Notes under the pieces: generated by a model
Databases searched by the model: none
What the model was told of the DNA's origin: nothing
Seen by the model: only the letters and a program-made list of their open reading frames with translations
Made by a program: the position numbers and the translations under genes
In this document: positions 1-4,605 of the stretch, one piece after another
Position numbering within the stretch: position 1 is the first letter of the stretch
Layout of the letters: each line of letters starts with the position of its first letter
Assembly (NCBI GenBank): GCA_012798185.1
Contig: JAAZNS010000421.1
Location: 1 to 6,001 of the forward strand
DNA from: Chloroflexota bacterium
GTDB lineage: Bacteria > Chloroflexota > Anaerolineae > Anaerolineales > UBA4823
Direction: 5' to 3'
Length of the DNA: 6,001 nucleotides

Positions 1-1245
1 ATCGTACTAGTTCAAGTCTTAGTATCACAAAATATCCTGAACACGTTCTGGTATACGATCTTACGCATCGGTGCTGTAATGGCAATCGTTAGCCTTGGAT
101 TGAACTTAATCTATGGCATCAATGGGCAATTCTCGCTTGGGCAATGGGGCTTTTACGCAATTGGCGCTTACACAGCTGCGGATATTACTTATCGTTGGGC
201 GCAATTACACAATGCATCTGGTTTAGTCATTGTATTTCTGATAGTTTTCTTAGTAGGAGTTTTTTATATACTAATAGGTCAACTGGTAAGAAAGATCCGT
301 GGATTAGACCCTTTGTCTGCTTTCGCAATTTATATTGTTGCTACCTTAGTAGCCAGTATTCTTGCCATATATTTGGGAAAAGTACTCATCGATCCTGTTT
401 CCAACCTTCTTGCTGGATTAGGGAAAAATTTCGCCATGCAATTGGTATTTTTCCTGGCAGTAATTTTGGCAGGTTTGCTATCTGCTGAAGTGAGTTATTT
501 ATTTGGGTTACCCGTCTTATCCTTGGGATCAGATTACTTTGGTATTGCTACACTCGGCTTTACAATTATTGTAAAAGTCCTGTTGGATAACTCGGATACG
601 CTTCTTGGATTCCAAGAGATGAAGGGTGCCCGGGGTATGGTCGGAATACCAAAACTATCCTCCTGGTTATGGGTTTCAATTTTTCTTTTGGTCATTATCG
701 TTCTAACCCGCAATCTGCTGCAATCCTCTCATGGTAGAGCCATTATTTCAGTAAGAGAGGATGAAATCGCAGCTAAAGCCATGGGCGTTGATATTGCCAG
801 TCAGAAAACAATTACATTCGTCATTGGAAGCTTATTTGCCGGGCTGGCGGGCGGCTTGTATGCACATATCAACGGCTTTCTGCACCCCAATACTTTCAAC
901 TTCATTAAATCATTCGATCCAATGATCATCATCGTATTTGGCGGCTTAGGAAGTATAACCGGTACAGTCGTGGCATCTTTCACATGGGCGCTTGTTTTGG
1001 AAGGATTTTTACGTATCTTTCTTCCAGAAGGGTTTGAAACGTGGCGGTTTGTTGTTTACCCGTTGCTTTTATTGATCATGATGTTACTGCGCCCACAAGG
1101 TCTTTTTGGAACCTACGAATTTCCATTTTTGCGAAACGTATTACCTCCACCATATAGAAAGAAAACAGATGAAACATCGGTTTTGGGTAAAACGTTTTCA
1201 ACTGCAACCGAAAGCAGCGATTCAACCTCATCGACCGGAGGGTAA
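1..1245 (+). CDS. livM: Branched-chain amino acid ABC transporter permease LivM (5' partial)
   Basis: This is an inner-membrane permease of the Liv/HAAT family and forms half of the channel. The frame is open from base 1. The 26 codons before the first in-frame ATG (base 79) already encode the family's N-terminal helix, which runs into GLNLIYG, so the true start lies upstream of the window. Numbering from that ATG, LivM hallmarks are GQFSLGQWGFYAIGAY (16-31), LPVLSLGSDYFGIATLGF (144-161), the GxxGI substrate-channel region (185-190), and the cytoplasmic ATPase-coupling loop GRAIISVREDEIAAKAMGVD (219-238) followed by a glycine-rich helix (250-261). FGGLGSITG (287-295) and LLRPQGLFG (336-344) close the conserved core. 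The last 30 or so residues are hydrophilic and rich in Ser and Thr. Between GAY and LPVLSL lie about 112 residues, far more than in E. coli LivM as I recall it. They appear to hold two extra membrane helices (about 49-70 and 80-100). The Liv assignment is very secure, but the actual substrate (Leu/Ile/Val, or urea and amides in relatives) is not shown. Confidence 0.95.
   Translation: MVLVQVLVSQNILNTFWYTILRIGAVMAIVSLGLNLIYGINGQFSLGQWGFYAIGAYTAADITYRWAQLHNASGLVIVFLIVFLVGVFYILIGQLVRKIRGLDPLSAFAIYIVATLVASILAIYLGKVLIDPVSNLLAGLGKNFAMQLVFFLAVILAGLLSAEVSYLFGLPVLSLGSDYFGIATLGFTIIVKVLLDNSDTLLGFQEMKGARGMVGIPKLSSWLWVSIFLLVIIVLTRNLLQSSHGRAIISVREDEIAAKAMGVDIASQKTITFVIGSLFAGLAGGLYAHINGFLHPNTFNFIKSFDPMIIIVFGGLGSITGTVVASFTWALVLEGFLRIFLPEGFETWRFVVYPLLLLIMMLLRPQGLFGTYEFPFLRNVLPPPYRKKTDETSVLGKTFSTATESSDSTSSTGG
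1237..1242 (+). promoter_or_regulatory. Shine-Dalgarno site of livG inside the end of livM
   Basis: GGAGGG forms the last two glycine codons of livM and sits 5 nt before the ATG at 1248. It selects that ATG over the in-frame ATG at 1260. It also suggests translational coupling, because ribosomes finishing livM stop directly on the livG start region. Confidence 0.75.
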
Positions 1246-1247
1246 TT

Positions 1248-2114
1248 ATGACAGACAATATGAATAACCCAATGCCCTCCCAAGTAGAAGCCTTAAGCTC
1301 CGATTCAAAAGTTCTGGAAATTACAAAACTCAATAAATTCTTCGGTGGCTTACGCGCAGTAAAAGATTTTGACATGACAATCAATAAAGGGGAATTGGTT
1401 GGATTAATTGGTCCAAATGGCGCCGGCAAAACAACCGTATTCAACCTGATTACCGGCATTTATGGCATCACTTCAGGTTCGATTGTTTATAACGGTACAA
1501 ATTTATCTGGTTTAGCACCGCATCAAATAACGCAATTGGGAATTGCTCGTACTTTCCAGAATATTCGCCTTTTCCCTAATCTAACCGTATTGGATAATGT
1601 CCGCATCGCATACCATACACACGCCGGTTACGGCATGGTAGATGCAATTTTAAGAACTCCCAAGTTTCTTGAAAATGAAAGAATTCTTACCGAACGAACC
1701 CAAGAATTCCTCAGTGTTTTCAACCTCCATGATCGCCAAGGTGAAATTGCTCGAAACCTGCCATATGGCGAACAACGCCGCCTGGAAATTGCCCGCGCTT
1801 TGGCAGCAAATCCAAAACTGCTTCTTCTCGATGAACCTGCGGCAGGTATGAATCCAAACGAGGTGGTGGCATTGATGGACCTGATCCACTTCATTCGGGA
1901 AAGATTCGACTTAACCATCTTATTGATCGAACATCAGATGCGGGTAGTAATGGGAATTTGCGAACGAATTACTGTGATGGACTTCGGTGAAATAATTGCC
2001 CGAGGTACACCCAGTGAAATCCAATCTGATCCCAAAGTAATCGAAGCATACCTGGGTCGCGGCGCCGCGACTCTAGCTCAAAAATTAAGAGAGAAACGCA
2101 GCAATGTTGCTTGA
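1248..2114 (+). CDS. livG: Branched-chain amino acid ABC transporter ATP-binding protein LivG
   Basis: This cytoplasmic ATPase subunit pairs with LivF to power LivM/LivH. The 288 residues contain every ABC motif: Walker A GPNGAGKT (55-62), Q-loop Gln104 in RTFQNIRLF, signature LPYGEQRRLEIARAL (171-185), Walker B LLLLDEP with Asp195 and catalytic Glu196, and the H-loop His229 in LLIEHQM. The LPYGEQ form of the signature and the AAGMNP sequence after Walker B are typical of LivG and not of LivF. The C-terminal VIEAYLGRG (264-272) is also a Liv ATPase hallmark. About 20 variable residues precede the first beta-strand (KVLEITKLNKFFGGLRAV), which makes it slightly longer than the E. coli protein. 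The ATG follows the livM stop by 2 nt with a strong ribosome site. The gene's end overlaps livF by 11 nt. No key residue is missing, and the gene looks functional. Confidence 0.97.
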   Translation: MTDNMNNPMPSQVEALSSDSKVLEITKLNKFFGGLRAVKDFDMTINKGELVGLIGPNGAGKTTVFNLITGIYGITSGSIVYNGTNLSGLAPHQITQLGIARTFQNIRLFPNLTVLDNVRIAYHTHAGYGMVDAILRTPKFLENERILTERTQEFLSVFNLHDRQGEIARNLPYGEQRRLEIARALAANPKLLLLDEPAAGMNPNEVVALMDLIHFIRERFDLTILLIEHQMRVVMGICERITVMDFGEIIARGTPSEIQSDPKVIEAYLGRGAATLAQKLREKRSNVA

Positions 2115-2811
2115 AGTAAAAGACCTCAATGTATTTTATGGCGCAATCCATGCCCTTCAGGGTATTAATTTCCATCTGGATCAAGGGGAAATTGTTACAC
2201 TGATTGGTGCAAATGGTGCCGGAAAATCGACCACGCTTAATACGATCTCCGGATTATTGCGTGCGCGATCTGGAAAAATCATTTATAAAGATAAAGATAT
2301 CACATTAACCCCTGCTGAAGAGATCGTCCGCATGGGTATTTCACAATCTCCCGAAGGACGAAAAATATTTGCTACCCTCACCGTACTGGAAAACCTTGAA
2401 ATGGGGGGATATCTGAAAACCAAAGAAGAGATCGATAAAGGGCTCATTCGAGTTTTTCACAGTTTCCCAAGGCTGAAAGAACGTCAAAACCAGTTGGGCG
2501 GCACGCTCTCCGGCGGTGAACAACAAATGCTGGCGATGGGACGCGCCCTAATGTCACAACCAGCTGTTCTGCTGCTCGATGAGCCTTCGATGGGTCTTTC
2601 TCCTATCTTAGTCGAAGAAATTTTTAATATCATCCAGGAAATCAACTCACAAGGGACCAGCATTTTGTTGGTTGAACAAAATGCTCAGATGGCTCTCTCT
2701 GTTGCACATCGTGGTTACGTCATCGAAACGGGATGCATCACTATGGAAGGGAAATCGATTGATCTGTTAAATAATCCACAGGTGATCGAATCTTACCTAG
2801 GCGGTCATTAA
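2104..2811 (+). CDS. livF: Branched-chain amino acid ABC transporter ATP-binding protein LivF
   Basis: This is the second cytoplasmic ATPase of the Liv transporter, 235 residues and standard family length. Motifs in order are Walker A GANGAGKST (35-43), SPEGRKIFATLTVLENL (82-98), which is the LivF form of the Q-loop region, signature LSGGEQQMLAMGRAL (135-149), and Walker B VLLLDEPSMGLSP (155-167) with Asp159 and Glu160. In LVEQNAQ (189-195) a glutamine (Gln192) stands where most ABC ATPases have the H-loop histidine. This is normal for LivF and not a defect. The C-terminal VIESYLGGH ends the protein as usual. The start at 2104 lies inside the end of livG in another frame. A weak purine-rich site (GAGAG, 2089-2093) lies 10 nt upstream, so expression probably depends on coupling to livG. 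It is the last gene of the operon, and a terminator begins about 25 nt after its stop. Confidence 0.97.
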   Translation: MLLEVKDLNVFYGAIHALQGINFHLDQGEIVTLIGANGAGKSTTLNTISGLLRARSGKIIYKDKDITLTPAEEIVRMGISQSPEGRKIFATLTVLENLEMGGYLKTKEEIDKGLIRVFHSFPRLKERQNQLGGTLSGGEQQMLAMGRALMSQPAVLLLDEPSMGLSPILVEEIFNIIQEINSQGTSILLVEQNAQMALSVAHRGYVIETGCITMEGKSIDLLNNPQVIESYLGGH

Positions 2812-2836
2812 ATACTTGTGTTGATCGATATAAAGA

Positions 2837-2869
2837 AGAACCAGGAAGTAATTTCCTGGTTTTCTTTTT
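2837..2869 (+). terminator. Intrinsic terminator of the liv operon
   Basis: A 9-bp perfect stem, AACCAGGAA (2839-2847) with TTCCTGGTT (2853-2861), closes a 5-nt loop (GTAAT). One G-U and one A-U pair can extend it to 2837/2863. The run TTTCTTTTT (2861-2869) follows directly. This is a classic rho-independent terminator, 25-30 nt past the livF stop. On the minus strand the same stem is followed by the T-rich CTTCTTTATAT, so it may also stop transcripts arriving from the convergent gene. Confidence 0.85.
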
Positions 2870-3001
2870 ATAAGTATCTATTCACCCAGTTCGAGCGAGC
2901 TTCCAAATTTGAGGTGTTTTTTTGGGGGTTTCAGAATCTCAGGTAAATCAAATTAGAGGCTTTTCCATTACAGCCTGAGCCACAGTTATATTAATAATTA
3001 A

Positions 3002-3361
3002 TCAACTTACGATCAACGATCGGACATCGGGTTTATCTAAACGGATTAGAAACCAGCCCGATATCGCCATAGAGATAACTGCCATGCTGATATAAGGGGT
3101 GTCCCACCCTCCTCCATCAGCCCGGATGGCATGAGGGAAAAGCATCATCATACGAATAATGATATTAAACCCCTGAAGAAAAATACTCATAGTTAACGCC
3201 CAAGCGCGGCCCCGCCATATTCCAAAACCTAATAATGCATACAATAATGCAATAATGCCAAATATCGATATTCCAGTAGTAATGGTTTCTAAGGGGAAAA
3301 TAATAACTGGAACGATTTGAAATAATATGAGTGGTATTAAAAACTTCTTCTGTGGCATCAT
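3002..3361 (-). CDS. Small four-helix membrane protein of unknown function
   Basis: I do not recognise a named family. The 119 residues are strongly hydrophobic and read as four membrane helices: about 7-27, 30-49, 53-76 and 88-107. Between helices 2 and 3 a short basic loop reads FGIWRGRAWALT (46-57). The G-x-W-R-G-R-x-W-A pattern recurs in many small tetraspan membrane proteins. Between helices 3 and 4 lies a Gly/Asp-rich loop, ADGGGWD (81-87). There is no cleavable signal peptide, no cysteine and no catalytic motif. The frame uses ATG-ATG. AGGAG (3366-3370, minus) is 4 nt from the first ATG and 7 nt from the second (3358), so a 118-residue product is equally or more likely. A near-consensus promoter, a good ribosome site and clean hydrophobic segmentation support a real gene. 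It is transcribed alone, converging on livF and diverging from cinA. Confidence 0.8.
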   Translation of the reverse strand: MMPQKKFLIPLILFQIVPVIIFPLETITTGISIFGIIALLYALLGFGIWRGRAWALTMSIFLQGFNIIIRMMMLFPHAIRADGGGWDTPYISMAVISMAISGWFLIRLDKPDVRSLIVS

Positions 3362-3365
3362 TCTT

Positions 3366-3370
3366 CTCCT
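3366..3370 (-). promoter_or_regulatory. Shine-Dalgarno site of the minus-strand membrane protein gene
   Basis: AGGAG on the minus strand lies 4 nt before the first ATG and 7 nt before the adjacent second ATG. The better spacing favours the second ATG at 3358-3356, which would shorten the protein by one Met. Confidence 0.7.
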
Positions 3371-3384
3371 GTATAATTTGGAAA

Positions 3385-3413
3385 ATTCTAACAGGGGGTT
3401 ATTGCACTGTCAA
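3385..3413 (-). promoter_or_regulatory. Sigma-70 type promoter for the minus-strand membrane protein gene
   Basis: Read on the minus strand, a perfect -35 TTGACA (3413 to 3408) is followed by a 17-nt spacer and the -10 TAGAAT (3390 to 3385), one mismatch from consensus. The expected start of transcription near 3378 leaves a leader of about 20 nt that contains the AGGAG ribosome site. The position just upstream of a gene with a good start supports it. Promoter activity itself is inferred. Confidence 0.65.
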
Positions 3414-3435
3414 TAGGGATTGCCAATGGTAGAAT
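3407..3435 (+). promoter_or_regulatory. Candidate extended -10 promoter for the cinA-mtaD unit
   Basis: TGGTAGAAT (3427-3435) fits an extended -10 element (TGn before TAGAAT). A partial -35, CTGTCA (3407-3412, four of six matches), lies 17 nt upstream. The start of transcription would fall near 3441-3443, giving a leader of only about 12 nt whose first bases are the AGGA ribosome site. An alternative, the perfect TATAAT at 3372-3377, has no good -35 but would give a leader of normal length. Confidence 0.45.
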
Positions 3436-3439
3436 ATAT

Positions 3440-3444
3440 AAGGA
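3440..3444 (+). promoter_or_regulatory. Shine-Dalgarno site of cinA
   Basis: AAGGA lies 9 nt before the ATG at 3454. This supports that ATG over the out-of-frame ATG at 3449, which is too close to it. Confidence 0.6.
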
Positions 3445-3453
3445 AAAAATGCT

Positions 3454-4596
3454 ATGCCATCCGCAGAACTTATCTCAATTGGAACTGAATTATTATTGGG
3501 TGAAATTCTTGATACCAACTCCCAATTTCTTGCCACAATTTTACGCAATAATGGAATTGACCTGTTCCGCACTACAACCATTGGAGATAACGTACAAAGA
3601 ATTGCCCAAGCGATCAAGGATGCTCTAACACGTACCGATATCATTATCACCACTGGTGGTTTAGGTCCAACAATTGATGATCCCACCAGGGAAGCCGTCG
3701 CTCTAGCCCTAAACGTAACTACTGAATATCATCCAGAATTATGGGAACAAATCCAAAACCGGTTTAACCGATACGCCCGTTCGCCCACCGAAAACAACCG
3801 GCGTCAGGCATTTATTCCGCAAAACTCCATCGCCATCGAAAATCCGGTTGGAACCGCACCCGCGTTCTACATCGAAAAAAACAATCAATGCATTATTTCG
3901 CTCCCCGGTGTCCCCCAAGAGATGGAACATTTAACAAATCTTTTCGTTATCCCCTACCTGCGAAAAAGATATCAAATTAGCAGCGTGATCAAATCACGTG
4001 TTTTGCACACTGCCGGCATCGGAGAATCGCAGCTCGATAGTTATATCAGTGATCTGGAGTATAAAACTAATCCCACCGTTGGATTGGCTGCCCATTCTGG
4101 ACAAGTTGATATTCGCATAACAGCCAAAGCTGAATCACCTGAAATAGCAGATCAAATGATCGGTAGCGTAGAAATCGATATTCGTCAGCGGGTAGGGAAG
4201 TGGATTTATGGCATCGATAATCAGACTTTAGAGGATATCGCCTTGCAAAGTTTGGCAAGAAAAGGCTGGAAACTCAGTACAATTGAATCAGGATTACGAG
4301 GTGAACTCGCAGGTAGATTGGTTCAGAATAAACAAGTTTATCTTGGAGGCGAGGTATTATCCAATCTCCCTGAACCAGCAGAATTTGAAAAAATGGTATC
4401 GGCTAATAGGCAACGCTATTCTACAGATGTAAGTCTGGGAGCAGCCATTTACCCTGAAGATGAAAAACAAAATGTTCTTATTATTGTCAATACACCGATA
4501 GATATAAAAAAATCAGAGCGTCCATTTGGCGGACCGCCACAATATGCTGTCCGGTGGGCAATTAATCACAGTCTTAATATTATTCGTGATTTATAA
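3454..4596 (+). CDS. cinA: CinA-like protein with intact COG1058 domain and degraded PncC-type amidase domain
   Basis: The 380 residues follow the CinA layout. Residues 1-170 are the molybdopterin-binding-like (MoCF/COG1058) domain. It carries SIGTELLLGEILDTNS (8-23), the nucleotide-site motif TTGGLGPTIDDPTRE (66-80), and the family block SLPGVPQEM (149-157). Studied members of this domain hydrolyse ADP-ribose. A middle KH-like domain follows (about 178-250, with GLAAHSGQVDIRITA at 210-224). The C-terminal part (257-380) corresponds to the nicotinamide-mononucleotide amidase domain (PncC) but is worn down. The usual AESCTGG is IESGLRG (277-283), keeping Ser279 only. GGVVAYSNxxK is GGEVLSN (298-304) without the Tyr and Lys. 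The TGIAGP loop is unrecognisable (around AAIYP, 330-334). So ADP-ribose pyrophosphatase activity is plausible and amidase activity is doubtful. Total length is a little below the usual 410-420. It lies 9 nt before the next gene and probably shares its transcript. Confidence 0.9.
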   Translation: MPSAELISIGTELLLGEILDTNSQFLATILRNNGIDLFRTTTIGDNVQRIAQAIKDALTRTDIIITTGGLGPTIDDPTREAVALALNVTTEYHPELWEQIQNRFNRYARSPTENNRRQAFIPQNSIAIENPVGTAPAFYIEKNNQCIISLPGVPQEMEHLTNLFVIPYLRKRYQISSVIKSRVLHTAGIGESQLDSYISDLEYKTNPTVGLAAHSGQVDIRITAKAESPEIADQMIGSVEIDIRQRVGKWIYGIDNQTLEDIALQSLARKGWKLSTIESGLRGELAGRLVQNKQVYLGGEVLSNLPEPAEFEKMVSANRQRYSTDVSLGAAIYPEDEKQNVLIIVNTPIDIKKSERPFGGPPQYAVRWAINHSLNIIRDL

Positions 4597-4600
4597 GGAG
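4595..4600 (+). promoter_or_regulatory. Shine-Dalgarno site fixing the GTG start of the amidohydrolase
   Basis: AAGGAG overlaps the cinA stop codon and ends 5 nt before GTG at 4606. It decides for GTG. The first in-frame ATG (4651) has no such site, and starting there would remove the conserved first beta-strand (ILTNAIVVTM). Confidence 0.8.
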
Positions 4601-4605
4601 AAAAC

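Noticed and set aside
79..81. ATG at 79 as the start of livM
   Set aside because: The frame is open to base 1 and the 26 preceding codons encode a family-typical N-terminal membrane segment, so the gene is cut by the window edge.
2692..2694. Glutamine in place of the H-loop histidine in LivF, as a broken ATPase
   Set aside because: EQN at this place is the usual form in LivF proteins, so it is not a sign of decay.
2918..2930. T-run and G-run in the intergenic stretch (about 2918-2930) as a second plus-strand terminator
   Set aside because: No stable hairpin stands directly before the T-run. The only nearby symmetry is an AT-rich AAATTT core.
2871..3001. Intergenic stretch between the liv terminator and the minus-strand gene, with hairpins AGGCT/AGCCT (2957-2961, 2972-2976) and CTCAGG/CCTGAG (2938-2943, 2974-2979)
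   Set aside because: The stems are short (5-6 bp), exclude each other, have loops of 10 and 30 nt and lack a strong T-run on the minus strand. They are too weak to call a terminator or RNA. No coding frame is seen here.
3231..3258. Three copies of AATAATGC, possible repeat
   Set aside because: These lie inside the minus-strand gene and simply reflect repeated Ala-Leu-Leu type codons in a membrane helix. They are too short and irregular for a functional repeat.
3372..3377. Perfect TATAAT on the plus strand as the main cinA promoter
   Set aside because: No acceptable -35 lies 16-18 nt upstream, the TG is not in the extended -10 position, and the site overlaps the ribosome-site leader of the divergent gene. 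It is kept only as an alternative.
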